Shown here: piece by piece, positions 32,448 to 41,891 of the stretch
Layout of the letters: each line of letters opens with the position of its first letter
Position numbering within the stretch: position 1 is the stretch's first letter
DNA from: Pseudomonas viridiflava
GTDB lineage: Bacteria; Pseudomonadota; Gammaproteobacteria; Pseudomonadales; Pseudomonadaceae
Direction: 5' to 3'
Assembly: GCA_900596015.1 (NCBI GenBank)
Contig: UVIF01000024.1
Span: 310,001 to 374,000 of the forward strand
Length of the DNA stretch: 64,000 nucleotides
The notes under the pieces: generated by a model
Seen by the model: the letters and a program-made list of their open reading frames with translations, nothing else
Database searches by the model: none
Told to the model about the DNA's origin: nothing
Made by a program: the position numbers and the translations under genes

Positions 32448-34013
32448 CTAGGGGCTGTAACCGATGCGCGCAGAGACGTCCGTCAGCAGAACAATGGTCT
32501 GGTGAATTTCACCTCGAGTGTTTCGCACACCGATCAGTTGCAACCATTGACGATACTGCTCCCCATCCAGTCGCGTCTCCGTGAGCACTCCCTGCCATGC
32601 ACCCTCGGCGTCCATGGCGTGCTGGATCGATGTCGCGCACCGACGTGCATCGCGGCTGCAAGGCAGTTGCAACCAGGCTCGTCCGCACACCTGATCTGCC
32701 GCCAGACCGGTAATGCGGCTGAATGCCGGATTCGACGTCAACACCTTGTACTGAGCATCGAGTACCAGGATGCCTTCACTCGAGTTGTCGAACACCAACC
32801 CTGCCAACTGCAACTGGCCGCTCAACACGATGTCGCGGCTGGCATCGCGGCGGGTACCGACCATGCGCAGGACACTGCCATCCGCCGCACGCTCCACGGC
32901 CCGACCGTGGTCTTCGATCCACAACCAGTGGCCTTCGTGGTGGCGGATGCGGTACTGCACCAGGTAGTCGTCGCTGCGCCCCTTGAGGTGGTCGATCATG
33001 GCGCGCTTCACCCGCGGCACGTCCTCCGGGTGCATGCGGGGGCGCAGTTGCTTGAGCATTGCCTGCATGAATTCCGGTTCCAGGCCGAACAACTCCTTGA
33101 GTTGAGTGTGGTAGACCTCGTCGGTGCTTAGGTTCCAGTCCCAAAGCCCCAAACCGCTCGCCTCCAGGGCCAGGGCCAGACGCTGCTCGCTCTTGCCGAG
33201 CGCCCGATTGGCCTGATCCAGTTCACGACTGCGCTGCTGCACGCGAGTTTCAAGCTCCGCATGGGCTTGAGCCAGTTGCTGCTGGGCCTCGCGACGCTGG
33301 CCCACCTCGGTGGTCAGGGCCTGGTTCAAGCGCTCGCTGCGGCTTTGCGCCAACTGCAGGGTCTCGATCAGCTCCTGGTTGCGAAAGCGCCGCAACAGGC
33401 TGCGATTGGTCAGGCGATTGACCTGCCAGGCCACCACCAGCAACGCGCCCAGAAAGATCAGCCCGAACCAGCCCCAGCCGCGCTGGGCGCCATCGTTCCA
33501 TACGAACAGGTAGGCAGTGGGCGGCAGCAGGCACGGCAGGGTGTAGGCAAGAAAGGCCGGCAGGCTGACGGCGTAGGCCACGCTGGCCGACAGCGTCGCC
33601 GCGCCGAGCAGGCCGAACACCCAGGCCTGTTGGATGAGGTTGTCCTCCGAAACCAGGGCAATCGCCGCCGCTGCCAGCGTTGCGCCGCTGACGGCCGAAC
33701 CGACGATGAACATGCGCCGCCAGTGCCCCTGCGCCTGCCGATCGGGCATGGCTGCATCGAACGCCGCCACCTGGATGACCCGCCCGGCCACCAGCAGCAG
33801 CAACCACAGCAAGCCGCCGCTGACCCCCAGGTAATGCTGCGGCGTCCACGACAACCACGCGCACAGGCCGCCGTTGAGCAACATCAGCAAGGTCGGCAGC
33901 AATGAGCCCTGGTACAGCAGGCGCGTGCGCTCGACGGCCAATTGCGCAGCGTAGCGCTCCTGCAGGGCCTGCTGCTCCAGAGGCGAATCCAGCGGGTTGA
34001 GGTTCGGCGTCAT
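32448..34013 (-). CDS. Membrane sensor with tandem PAS domains, truncated after the second PAS
   Basis: A 521-aa protein from ATG 34013. About six TM helices (MASE-like, residues 40-215) are followed by a coiled coil (EVGQRREAQQQLAQAHAELETRV...) and two PAS domains, GLWDWNLSTDEVYHTQLKELFGLEP.. and LAGLVFDNSSEGILVLD... The second ends VLLTDVSAR, where GGDEF-EAL or kinase modules normally start, then IGYSP and stop. No GGDEF motif is present downstream in any frame. It therefore looks like a sensor whose output domain was lost, perhaps by deletion. No good Shine-Dalgarno precedes the start. Confidence 0.8.
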   Translation of the reverse strand: MTPNLNPLDSPLEQQALQERYAAQLAVERTRLLYQGSLLPTLLMLLNGGLCAWLSWTPQHYLGVSGGLLWLLLLVAGRVIQVAAFDAAMPDRQAQGHWRRMFIVGSAVSGATLAAAAIALVSEDNLIQQAWVFGLLGAATLSASVAYAVSLPAFLAYTLPCLLPPTAYLFVWNDGAQRGWGWFGLIFLGALLVVAWQVNRLTNRSLLRRFRNQELIETLQLAQSRSERLNQALTTEVGQRREAQQQLAQAHAELETRVQQRSRELDQANRALGKSEQRLALALEASGLGLWDWNLSTDEVYHTQLKELFGLEPEFMQAMLKQLRPRMHPEDVPRVKRAMIDHLKGRSDDYLVQYRIRHHEGHWLWIEDHGRAVERAADGSVLRMVGTRRDASRDIVLSGQLQLAGLVFDNSSEGILVLDAQYKVLTSNPAFSRITGLAADQVCGRAWLQLPCSRDARRCATSIQHAMDAEGAWQGVLTETRLDGEQYRQWLQLIGVRNTRGEIHQTIVLLTDVSARIGYSP

Positions 34014-34167
34014 GGGCAATGTGCTTGTCGTGAGGTGCCATCCGTCGAGCCAGAATACACAAGCGTACGCAGCGCACATGCACCTTATGTCCGACTCTGG
34101 AGGTATTTGTTCCAAGACGCGCAACTCTTGTTTGCCCCAACTCCACCGCGCACCCTAAAATGCCCGG

Positions 34168-36351
34168 ATGCGCGATGACCTCTCCCTTCTGCTGAACTCC
34201 CTCAACGATGCCCAACGCCAGGCCGTAGCGGCCTCCGTTGGCCGTCAGTTGGTCCTGGCCGGTGCTGGCTCCGGTAAAACCCGAGTGCTGGTGCACCGTA
34301 TCGCCTGGTTGATCCAGGTCGAGAACGCCTCGCCCCACTCTCTTTTGTCGGTGACGTTCACCAACAAGGCGGCCGCCGAGATGCGCCAGCGCATCGAGCA
34401 GCTGATGGGCATCAATCCGGCCGGCATGTGGGTCGGCACCTTCCACGGCCTGGCCCACCGCCTGCTGCGCGCGCACTGGCAGGAAGCCAACCTGAACCAG
34501 AACTTCCAGATTCTCGACAGCGACGACCAGCAACGCCTGGTCAAGCGGGTCATGCGCGAGCTGGGCCTGGACGAGCAGAAGTGGCCAGTGCGCCAGGCGC
34601 AGTGGTTCATCAACGGGCAGAAGGACGAGGGCTTGCGCCCGCAGCACATCCAGCCCGGTGGCGACCTGTTCCTGGCGACCATGCGCTCGATCTATGAAGC
34701 CTACGAGGCGGCCTGCGCGCGAGCCGGCGTGATCGACTTCTCCGAGCTGCTGCTGCGTGCCCTTGACCTGTGGCGCGACAACCCCGGTCTGCTGGCGCAC
34801 TACCAGCGCCGTTTCCGCCATGTGCTGGTCGACGAATTCCAGGACACCAACGCCGTGCAATACGCCTGGCTGCGGTTGCTGGCACAAGGTGGCGACAGCC
34901 TGATGGTGGTAGGCGACGACGACCAGTCGATCTACGGCTGGCGCGGCGCCAAGATCGAGAACATTCACCAGTATTCCGCCGACTTCCCGGATTCGCAGCT
35001 GATTCGCCTGGAGCAGAACTACCGCTCCACCGCCGGCATCCTCAAGGCTGCCAACGCCCTGATCGCCAACAACAGCGGGCGACTGGGCAAGGAGCTGTGG
35101 ACCGACGGCGGCGATGGCGAACCGATCAGCCTGTACGCCGCGTTCAACGAACACGACGAGGCGCGCTATGTGGTCGAAACCATCGAGAGCGCGCTCAAGA
35201 CCGGCCTGGCGCGCAGCGACATCGCCATTCTCTACCGTTCCAACGCCCAGTCGCGGGTGCTGGAAGAAGCACTGTTGCGCGAGCGTATCCCTTATCGCAT
35301 CTATGGCGGACAGCGATTCTTCGAACGCGCCGAAATCAAGAACGCCATGGCGTACCTGCGCCTGCTCGAAGGGCGCGGCAACGATGCCGCCCTGGAGCGG
35401 GTGATCAACGTCCCGCCACGCGGCCTTGGCGAGAAGACCGTCGAAGCCATCCGTCAGCATGCCCGTCATGCCGAAGTGTCAATGTGGGAAGCCGGCCGCC
35501 AACTGGTGGCCAACAAGGGCCTGACCGGGCGCGCCGCCAATGCCCTGGGCGCCTTCATCGAGCTGATCGAGAACCTCGCCGCCAAGGTCATGCAGATGCC
35601 GTTGCACCTGATGACCCAGACCGTCATCGAGCAGTCCGGCCTGATCATCTACCATCAGGAAGAAAAGGGCGAAAAAGGCCAGGCACGGGTGGAAAACCTC
35701 GAGGAACTGGTCAGCGCTGCGCGCAACTTCGAAAACGGCGAGGCAGAAGCCGACCTGACGCCGCTGGCGGCATTCCTGGGCCATGCCTCGCTCGAGGCCG
35801 GCGACACCCAGGCCGAGGAGCACGAGGACAGCGTGCAGCTGATGACCCTGCACAGCGCCAAGGGCCTGGAGTTTCCCTACGTGTTCCTGGTGGGCATGGA
35901 AGAAGGCCTGTTCCCGCACAAGATGAGCCTGGAAGAGCCAGGCCGTCTCGAAGAGGAGCGGCGCCTGGCCTATGTCGGCATCACCCGGGCCATGCAGCAG
36001 TTGGTGATGACCTACGCCGAGACCCGCCGCCTCTACGGCAGCGAGACCTACAACAAGGTGTCGCGCTTCGTGCGCGAGGTGCCCGCCGGGCTGATCCAGG
36101 AAGTGCGCCTGTCCAACAGCGTGAGTCGTCCCTTCGGCGGTGGCCAGGCGCAGAACTCGAGCAGCCTGTTCGGTGCGGCCAACATTCCGGAAACCCAGTT
36201 CAACCTGGGCCAGCGGGTGCAGCATTCGGTGTTTGGCGAAGGCGTGATCCTCAACTTCGAAGGCTCTGGCGCGCAGGCGCGGGTGCAGGTCAACTTCGCC
36301 GAGGGCAGCAAGTGGCTGATGCTCGGTTACGCAAAGCTCGAAGCCGTGTAG
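34168..36351 (+). CDS. uvrD: DNA helicase II UvrD
   Basis: A 727-aa superfamily 1A helicase. Walker A AGAGSGKTR is at about 31-39, motif Ia VTFTNKAAAEMRQRI, motif II VDEFQDTN, motif III GDDDQSIYGWRGA, motif IV region YRSNAQSR, motif V LMTLHSAKGLEFPYVFLVGMEEGLFP and motif VI EERRLAYVGITRAM. It unwinds DNA in nucleotide excision and mismatch repair. The C-terminus ends with the QRVQHSVFGEGVILNFEG Tudor-like segment. Start ATG 34168 is just 155 bp from the divergent PAS gene. Confidence 0.98.
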   Translation: MRDDLSLLLNSLNDAQRQAVAASVGRQLVLAGAGSGKTRVLVHRIAWLIQVENASPHSLLSVTFTNKAAAEMRQRIEQLMGINPAGMWVGTFHGLAHRLLRAHWQEANLNQNFQILDSDDQQRLVKRVMRELGLDEQKWPVRQAQWFINGQKDEGLRPQHIQPGGDLFLATMRSIYEAYEAACARAGVIDFSELLLRALDLWRDNPGLLAHYQRRFRHVLVDEFQDTNAVQYAWLRLLAQGGDSLMVVGDDDQSIYGWRGAKIENIHQYSADFPDSQLIRLEQNYRSTAGILKAANALIANNSGRLGKELWTDGGDGEPISLYAAFNEHDEARYVVETIESALKTGLARSDIAILYRSNAQSRVLEEALLRERIPYRIYGGQRFFERAEIKNAMAYLRLLEGRGNDAALERVINVPPRGLGEKTVEAIRQHARHAEVSMWEAGRQLVANKGLTGRAANALGAFIELIENLAAKVMQMPLHLMTQTVIEQSGLIIYHQEEKGEKGQARVENLEELVSAARNFENGEAEADLTPLAAFLGHASLEAGDTQAEEHEDSVQLMTLHSAKGLEFPYVFLVGMEEGLFPHKMSLEEPGRLEEERRLAYVGITRAMQQLVMTYAETRRLYGSETYNKVSRFVREVPAGLIQEVRLSNSVSRPFGGGQAQNSSSLFGAANIPETQFNLGQRVQHSVFGEGVILNFEGSGAQARVQVNFAEGSKWLMLGYAKLEAV

Positions 36352-36368
36352 TCATTTGCCTCCAGGCT

Positions 36369-36395
36369 TTTTCGCGGCGTTCGGCCGCCGCGAAA
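36369..36395. repeat. Palindrome after uvrD
   Basis: TTTCGCGGCG and CGCCGCGAAA arms, with a short GTTCGGC loop region, form a strong stem about 20 bp after the uvrD stop. It lacks a clear T-tract and resembles the REP-like stems elsewhere. Confidence 0.65.
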
Positions 36396-36542
36396 GCGCT
36401 TGAGCTGCGGGCCCCAAAAGCAACGAATTTTCCTACGCTGCATTTCGCATTTACGCAAAAGCTCGAAACATGTTGTCACTAGCTATGTACAGCACACCTG
36501 TGCAACATGACTCGCGTGCAATCCACCTAACGGAATGAACCT

Positions 36543-37397
36543 ATGCAACGTTTTCTCAGCATGGCCCTGGCCCTGTGCATCGGCCTGACCATGAGCCTCG
36601 ATGCCAGTGCCAAACGCTTCGGCGGCGGCAAGAGCATGGGCGCAGCCCCGACTCACCAGACTCGCCAGGCCGCGCCCACCACCCCAGGTGCCGCAGCCGC
36701 CGTCCCGGGCCGTGCAGCCCCTGCCGCCAGCGGTGCCTCGCGCTGGTTGGGCCCTCTGGCCGGCCTCGCCGCCGGTGGCCTGCTGGCCTCCATGTTCATG
36801 GGCGACGGTTTCCAGGGCATGCAGATCTTCGACTTCCTGATCATGGCGGTCATCGCCTTCCTGATCTTCCGCTTCATCGCCGCTCGCCGTCGCAAGCAGC
36901 AGCAAGGCCCGCAAATGGCCGGCGCCGGTGCTCCGTACCAGCGTGAAGCAGTCGACCAGGCACCTGCCCAACCTTCGATCTTCGGTGGCGCAAGCGCTGC
37001 TTCCGCAGCCCGTCCGGTGATCAACGCGCCGGCCTGGTTCAACGAAGAAAGCTTCCTGAACGCTGCACGCAGCCACTTCCAGTCGCTGCAGCAGCACTGG
37101 GACGCGAACGAGATGGACAAGATCGCCGAGTTCGTTACCCCGCAAATGCTGCAATCGTTGAAGCAGGAACGTGCCGAGCTGGGTGATGGCTTCCAGTCCA
37201 CCTACATCGACGATCTGCAAGTGCAGCTGGAAGGTGTGGATGACCGCGCCGAGAAGACCATCGCTACCCTGACATTCGTCGGCGTATCGAAGACCTCGCG
37301 CTTCGACAAGGGCGAACCCTTCAGCGAAAGCTGGAACATGGAACGCGCCCAGGGTGAAAACCAGCCTTGGCTGGTCGCGGGTATCCGCCAGAACTGA
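36543..37397 (+). CDS. Tim44-domain membrane protein
   Basis: A 284-aa protein. N-terminal signal-like segment MQRFLSMALALCIGLTMSLDASA, then an FGGGKSMG motif and an Ala/Pro-rich stretch. A TM pair lies at about 65-120 (LGPLAGLAAGGLLASMFMGDGFQG, FLIMAVIAFLIFRFIAARRRKQ). The C-terminal ~140 residues form a Tim44-like domain (FNEESFLNAARSHFQSLQQHWDANEMDKIAEFVTPQMLQSL). Bacterial Tim44-like proteins are envelope proteins of uncertain role. Followed by a terminator. Confidence 0.9.
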   Translation: MQRFLSMALALCIGLTMSLDASAKRFGGGKSMGAAPTHQTRQAAPTTPGAAAAVPGRAAPAASGASRWLGPLAGLAAGGLLASMFMGDGFQGMQIFDFLIMAVIAFLIFRFIAARRRKQQQGPQMAGAGAPYQREAVDQAPAQPSIFGGASAASAARPVINAPAWFNEESFLNAARSHFQSLQQHWDANEMDKIAEFVTPQMLQSLKQERAELGDGFQSTYIDDLQVQLEGVDDRAEKTIATLTFVGVSKTSRFDKGEPFSESWNMERAQGENQPWLVAGIRQN

Positions 37398-37415
37398 TAC
37401 ACGTCACGCTTTGCG

Positions 37416-37441
37416 AAGCCCCGGCCCTGGTCGGGGCTTTT
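37416..37441 (+). terminator. Intrinsic terminator after the Tim44-like gene
   Basis: AAGCCCCG and CGGGGCTTTT form a 7-8-bp stem ending in Ts, 19 bp after the stop codon. Confidence 0.9.
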
Positions 37442-37514
37442 GCATTTTGAACGTTGCATCCATTTCCAGCTAAGGTATAAACCGCAGCGCGTATTCTGGT
37501 CAGAGGAAAACATC

Positions 37515-37922
37515 GTGGAAGAAGTGATCGAGCAGCTCCGAGAAGCCAACGAACCGGTACCGGTTCCCCTGGAACTGCCAGACGAAGACCTGCTGGTCGA
37601 GATCGAAGAGCAGTTGTTCATCAATATTCCGTTCGTCTTCAAGGAGTATCTGCTCACCGTCAGCGACGTCGTGTATGGCAGCCTGGAACCGGTCACCGTG
37701 ACCGATCCGCAATCGCACACCTATCTGCCGGAGGTCGCCGCCAGCGCTTGGGACATCGGCGTACCACGCGAGCTGATCCCGATCTGTCAGGACGGCGAGG
37801 ACTACTACTGCGTCGAAGAGGACGGCACCGTGGTGCTCTGGTCGGGCGAAGAAGAGCTGGTGACCGAAGAAAGCTGGGAGTCGGTCTGGCACTGGGTGCG
37901 AGACGTCTGGCTGGAAAGCTGA
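37515..37922 (+). CDS. SMI1/KNR4 family protein
   Basis: A 135-aa acidic protein. The start is GTG at 37515 with AGAGG eight bases before; an upstream ATG at 37440 lies inside the terminator stem and is rejected. The SMI1/KNR4 (SUKH) fold is visible in LVEIEEQLFINIPFVFKEYLLTVSDVVYGSLEP and DGEDYYCVEEDGTVVLW. Some SUKH proteins are immunity proteins for contact toxins, but no toxin gene is adjacent here, and this solitary version is common in Pseudomonas. Confidence 0.85.
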   Translation: MEEVIEQLREANEPVPVPLELPDEDLLVEIEEQLFINIPFVFKEYLLTVSDVVYGSLEPVTVTDPQSHTYLPEVAASAWDIGVPRELIPICQDGEDYYCVEEDGTVVLWSGEEELVTEESWESVWHWVRDVWLES

Positions 37923-37974
37923 TCGGTAGAGGCAGGTGTGACCTTTTCACAGCTCGATGGCGCGCCGCCAACCC

Positions 37975-38006
37975 TGTGGGAGCGGGTTCTACCCGCGGAG
38001 AGGCCA
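37975..38006. repeat. REP-like palindrome between convergent genes
   Basis: GTGGGAGCGGGTTCTACCCGCGGAGAGGCC, the same motif as at 212, between the SMI1-like gene and the convergent antiporter gene. Confidence 0.8.
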
Positions 38007-38023
38007 AACCTGCCTAGCCAAAT

Positions 38024-39793
38024 TCAATGCTCGACGTTGTTATCCAAGGTTTCCAGCAAAGCCACCTGCATCCGCGTATGCACGCGGATGAACCAGCGCC
38101 ACAACACCGCCACCACTGCAGCTGCAACCACCGCAATCAGCAGCAGCAATTCCATGGTCGGCAATATGCTCGCCGAGAGTGCCGCCAGCAGCACGAAGAT
38201 CACCAGCAGCGACAGCAGCGGAATGACTTCGGCGATGACGCGCCGTACCCGCTGGGTATGCCTGCCAGCCATTTCGGGCTTCACCCCCATTTCCGCCAGC
38301 AGCATCGAGAGCGCCTTGAGCTTGCGATAGGCGGCGATCAAAAACGGCAGCGACAGCAGCAAGGCTGCGCCCCAGATCAGCGCCTTCTGCCCGCCCGGCT
38401 CGGCCACCCAGGTGGTCAGGTAACCACCGATACGCTCGGCAAAATAGGCGCCGGCCAGAAAGATACCGATCACCAGCGCCAGGTTGACCCCCACCTGCAG
38501 GAGGATCTTGCGGATCATCGACGCCAGCATGGCGCCCTGCCCGCGCGGCTGGATGCTGCGCAGCCATTCCCCGTACATGCCCAGCACCCGTGCAACGCGC
38601 TGCGGCACGATGGCGCCGAGGCGATGGGACAAGGGGTCGGCTGCCCGGATCAGGTACGGCGTGGACAACGTCGTCAGCACCGACACGGCCACGGCAACGG
38701 GATAGAGAAAATCGCTGGTGACCTGCAGGGTCATGCCCAGCGCGGCGATGATGAACGAGAACTCGCCGATCTGCGACAGGCCCATGCCTACCCGCAGTGA
38801 CGTCTTGCCATCGTTGCCGGCAATGAATGCGCCCAGCCCGCAAGAGACGATCTTGCCGAGCACAACGGCCACGGTGATGACTGCAATCGGCCAGGCATAG
38901 TCGAGCAGAATGGCGGGGTCGAGCATGAGGCCGATGGCAACGAAGAAGATCGCGCTGAACATGTCGCGGATGGGTTCGATCAGACGCTCGATCTTCAGCA
39001 ATTGCCGCGATTCGGCCATGATCGCCCCGATCAGGAAGGCCCCCAGCACCATGCTGTATTCAAGCTTGACCACCAGCAGGCAAAAGCCGAAGCACAGGCC
39101 CAGCACGGTCACCAGCAGCATCTCGTTGCTCTCGAAGGTGGCCACGTAGGCCAGCAGCCGCGGCACCACGAGGATGCCCACGACCAGCGCAATCACCATG
39201 AACAGCGAGAGCTTGCCGACCGTCGAGAACACCTCGCCCGAACTGACTGCGCCGCTGACAGCGATCCCCGAGAGCAGCGCGATGATGCCGATACCTAGAA
39301 TATCCTCGACGATCAGCACGCCGAATATCAGCTGAGCGAAGCGCTCGTTCTTCATCTTCAGGTCGTTGAGCGCCTTGACGATAATGGTGGTCGAGGAAAT
39401 GGCCAGGATAGCCCCGAGGAACAGCGAGTCCATGGTGCCCCAATCGAACCAGCGGCCGATTTCGTAGCCGATCCAGATCATCAGCACGATTTCCAGGAAC
39501 GCAGCGATGAAGGCTGTGGCACCGACCTTGAACAGTTTGCGCAGGCTGAATTCCAGGCCCAGGCTGAACATCAGAAAGATCACACCCAGTTCGGCCAGGG
39601 TCTTGATGGTGTCTTCGTCGTGGATCAAGCCGAACGGCGGCGTATGGGGGCCGATGATGAAGCCGGCAACGATGTAGCCCAGCACCACGGGTTGTCGCAG
39701 CCGGTGGAACAGAATCGTCACCACGCCGGCCACCAGCATGATCACCGCCAGGTCCTGGATAAAACTGATGGCATGCACGGTGATAGCCTCCAT
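38024..39793 (-). CDS. CPA2-family monovalent cation:proton antiporter
   Basis: A 589-aa membrane protein with ~12 TM helices and the CPA2 (KefB/KefC-like) fold. Conserved features include RLRQPVVLGYIVAGFIIGP, LAELGVIFLMFSLGLEFSLRKL, and the ion-binding ALLA-type LIFGVLIVEDILGIGII with its Asp. The C-terminal part (about 400-589) has extra TM helices instead of a KTN/TrkA-N NAD-binding domain. So it is a K+/Na+:H+ antiporter without the Kef-type regulatory domain. It is divergent from the thioesterase gene. Confidence 0.9.
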   Translation of the reverse strand: MEAITVHAISFIQDLAVIMLVAGVVTILFHRLRQPVVLGYIVAGFIIGPHTPPFGLIHDEDTIKTLAELGVIFLMFSLGLEFSLRKLFKVGATAFIAAFLEIVLMIWIGYEIGRWFDWGTMDSLFLGAILAISSTTIIVKALNDLKMKNERFAQLIFGVLIVEDILGIGIIALLSGIAVSGAVSSGEVFSTVGKLSLFMVIALVVGILVVPRLLAYVATFESNEMLLVTVLGLCFGFCLLVVKLEYSMVLGAFLIGAIMAESRQLLKIERLIEPIRDMFSAIFFVAIGLMLDPAILLDYAWPIAVITVAVVLGKIVSCGLGAFIAGNDGKTSLRVGMGLSQIGEFSFIIAALGMTLQVTSDFLYPVAVAVSVLTTLSTPYLIRAADPLSHRLGAIVPQRVARVLGMYGEWLRSIQPRGQGAMLASMIRKILLQVGVNLALVIGIFLAGAYFAERIGGYLTTWVAEPGGQKALIWGAALLLSLPFLIAAYRKLKALSMLLAEMGVKPEMAGRHTQRVRRVIAEVIPLLSLLVIFVLLAALSASILPTMELLLLIAVVAAAVVAVLWRWFIRVHTRMQVALLETLDNNVEH

Positions 39794-40029
39794 TGCTATT
39801 CAGAATTGCTGTACCAATTGTTTCAGAAAGGCAGATTAACACCGGCCATTGCAGGCGAACGTCGGTGCAATATGCGGAAACAGATCGCCGCTATGCCCTG
39901 CCTAATGGCACGATAGGCGTGACGGCGCCCGTCCGTTCGGCGTCCGCTTCTGGATGCACCCCTTTGAAAGCGGCAAACGCCAATATAGGCGACGCCCCTG
40001 CACTTCTGCCAACCAACCGTGAGTTCACT

Positions 40030-40515
40030 ATGGAACCTGGAAACGCCCAGCTGTCGATGACGGTGCTGATGACCCCCGACATGGCCAATTTTTCCGGCAA
40101 TGTGCACGGAGGAACGCTGCTCAAATACCTCGACGAAGTGGCTTACGCCTGTGCCAGCCGCTATGCCGGCCGGTATGTGGTGACCCTGTCGGTGGATCAG
40201 GTGATCTTCCGCGAGCCGGTGCATGTCGGCGAACTGGTGACGTTCCTGGCCTCGGTCAATTACACCGGCAATACCTCGATGGAAGTGGGTATCAAGGTGG
40301 TCACGGAGAACATTCGCGAGCGTTCGGTGCGCCACACCAACAGCTGTTTCTTCACCATGGTGGCGGTGGATGACCAGCGCAAGCCGGCCAGCGTGCCGCC
40401 CCTGCAGCCGCAGGATGCCGAAGGTACGCGGCGCTTCATCCAGGCGCAGCAACGCCGGCAGATTCGCCAGGAGCTGGAAAAGCGCTACCGCGATCTCAAG
40501 GACGAGCCGATTTAA
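40030..40515 (+). CDS. Acyl-CoA thioesterase, hotdog fold
   Basis: A 161-aa hotdog protein. The catalytic region NFSGNVHGGTLLKYLDEVAYACASRYA includes the conserved N/D and GG of acyl-CoA thioesterases, with VTLSVDQVIFREPVHVGE as the core. A long charged C-terminal helix (QAQQRRQIRQELEKRYRDLKD) ends it. The ATG at 40030 follows GTGAG; the open frame extends to 39793 but has no supported start there. Its stop overlaps the convergent pdxY stop (TTTAA at 40511-40515). Confidence 0.92.
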   Translation: MEPGNAQLSMTVLMTPDMANFSGNVHGGTLLKYLDEVAYACASRYAGRYVVTLSVDQVIFREPVHVGELVTFLASVNYTGNTSMEVGIKVVTENIRERSVRHTNSCFFTMVAVDDQRKPASVPPLQPQDAEGTRRFIQAQQRRQIRQELEKRYRDLKDEPI

Positions 40516-41378
40516 AGCGCCACGGCTTCGAACCGCAGGCGCGGATGGACGATACGATCCTGGGCGCGCACCAGCTCCAGCTCGTAGCTGGCGCAGGCCT
40601 GGGTTTCCAGCAGCACTTCGTGCACCGCCGCCGCGGTGAATTCGAAAGCCGCCAGCCAGTCATCGCCCAGCAGCAGCCTGGCGAGGAACAGGCCACTGGT
40701 CAGATCACCCACGCCGACCGGTTGGCGCGGAAACGCCAGCAGCGGACGGCGCAGGTGCCAACTGCCCGCAGCAGTGACCAGAAGCATTTCAAAATCCTCG
40801 GCTGATTTGCCTGGATAGGCCAGGTGCTTGACCAGCACCGCTTTGGGTCCGCGCGCCAGCAGTGCCCGCGCCATGGCCACGCAATCCGGCAGGGACTGGG
40901 CCTTGCGCCCGCTGAAGCTGTCGAGTTCCAGCTGGTTGGGACACAGCACGTCGGCGGCGGCAACGGCTTCATCGAGCAGAAAGTCGCTGACCTCGGCCGG
41001 CACCACGCAGCCTTTTTCGGCATGCCCCATCACCGGGTCGCACAGATACAGGGCCTTGGGATTGGCCGCCTTGACCCGACGTACCACGCCCAGAATCGCT
41101 CGCCCTTGGGCGGCGCTGCCCAGATAGCCACTGAGCACGGCATCGCAGTTGCCCAACTCGCCAATCGTCGCAATCCCTTCGACCAGTGCGGGAATGTGTT
41201 GCGGCGCCAACACTTCTCCCGTCCACTGGCCATACTGAGTGTGATTGGAAAACTGCACCGTATTCAGTGGCCAGACCTTGACCCCCACCCGCTGCATCGG
41301 GAAAACCGCCGCGCTGTTGCCGGCGTGGCCGAATACGACATGGGACTGGATGGCGAGCAGGTGTGGTGTACGTTTCAT
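40512..41378 (-). CDS. pdxY: Pyridoxal kinase PdxY
   Basis: A 288-aa ribokinase-family enzyme, close to the 287-aa E. coli PdxY. It phosphorylates pyridoxal in B6 salvage. Motifs: LAIQSHVVFGHAGNSAAVFPMQRVG at the substrate site, LCDPVMGH, CPNQLELDSFSG and the GVGDLTSGLFLARLL anion hole with catalytic Asp. ATG 41378 is used because the upstream frame is not conserved. The 3' ends of pdxY and the thioesterase gene overlap by four bases. Confidence 0.96.
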   Translation of the reverse strand: MKRTPHLLAIQSHVVFGHAGNSAAVFPMQRVGVKVWPLNTVQFSNHTQYGQWTGEVLAPQHIPALVEGIATIGELGNCDAVLSGYLGSAAQGRAILGVVRRVKAANPKALYLCDPVMGHAEKGCVVPAEVSDFLLDEAVAAADVLCPNQLELDSFSGRKAQSLPDCVAMARALLARGPKAVLVKHLAYPGKSAEDFEMLLVTAAGSWHLRRPLLAFPRQPVGVGDLTSGLFLARLLLGDDWLAAFEFTAAAVHEVLLETQACASYELELVRAQDRIVHPRLRFEAVAL

Positions 41379-41495
41379 GCAAGGATTCCGGACCGGTGAC
41401 AGGACTTCATGGCGCGCAGTATCGCGCGAAATGCAGCCTGTACGACAGACCGGGGACACAGTTAAGCTGCGAGCAACCGGTTGGAGCGCACTTCG

Positions 41496-41885
41496 ATGTT
41501 GACCCTTGGCAATATGTTCATCCTGATGTTGATGGCCGCAGGTGCGGCTTGGCTGTGGCACAACCATGGCCTGCGTGAAAAGGCCCTGGCGCGGGTCAAG
41601 CAGCATTGCAGCAAGCTCGACCTGGAATTGCTCGACGACAACGTGGCCTTCAAGCGTTTTGCCTGGCTGGCCGATGCCAACGGCCGCAAGCGTCTGGCGC
41701 GTGTGTATAACTTCGAATTCACGGTGACCGGCGAGCAACGCCATGCGGGCATTGCCACCCAATTCGGGCCGCACGCGGTGCAGATCGAGCTGGCGCCCTA
41801 CCCGTTCGAAGTGAAAACCGCGACCAGCGCCGAAGTCATCGAGATGAGTCAGTGGCGTCAGGAACACAAGCGCTGGCGTCCCTGA
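41496..41885 (+). CDS. DUF3301 family small protein
   Basis: A 129-aa protein with an N-terminal TM segment (NMFILMLMAAGAAWLW) and a conserved soluble part: REKALARVKQHCSKLDLELLDDNVAFKRF and RVYNFEFTVTGEQRHAG. These features mark the DUF3301 family, found widely in gammaproteobacteria; function unknown. The ATG at 41496 (MLTLGN) has GGAG ten bases upstream; an in-frame TTG at 41481 is less likely. It ends six bases before the convergent COG0523 gene. Confidence 0.85.
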   Translation: MLTLGNMFILMLMAAGAAWLWHNHGLREKALARVKQHCSKLDLELLDDNVAFKRFAWLADANGRKRLARVYNFEFTVTGEQRHAGIATQFGPHAVQIELAPYPFEVKTATSAEVIEMSQWRQEHKRWRP

Positions 41886-41891
41886 GCGACG

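Noticed and set aside
37515..37922. SMI1-like gene as an immunity gene of a polymorphic toxin system.
   Set aside because: No toxin or secretion gene adjacent, and the neighbours are housekeeping genes.
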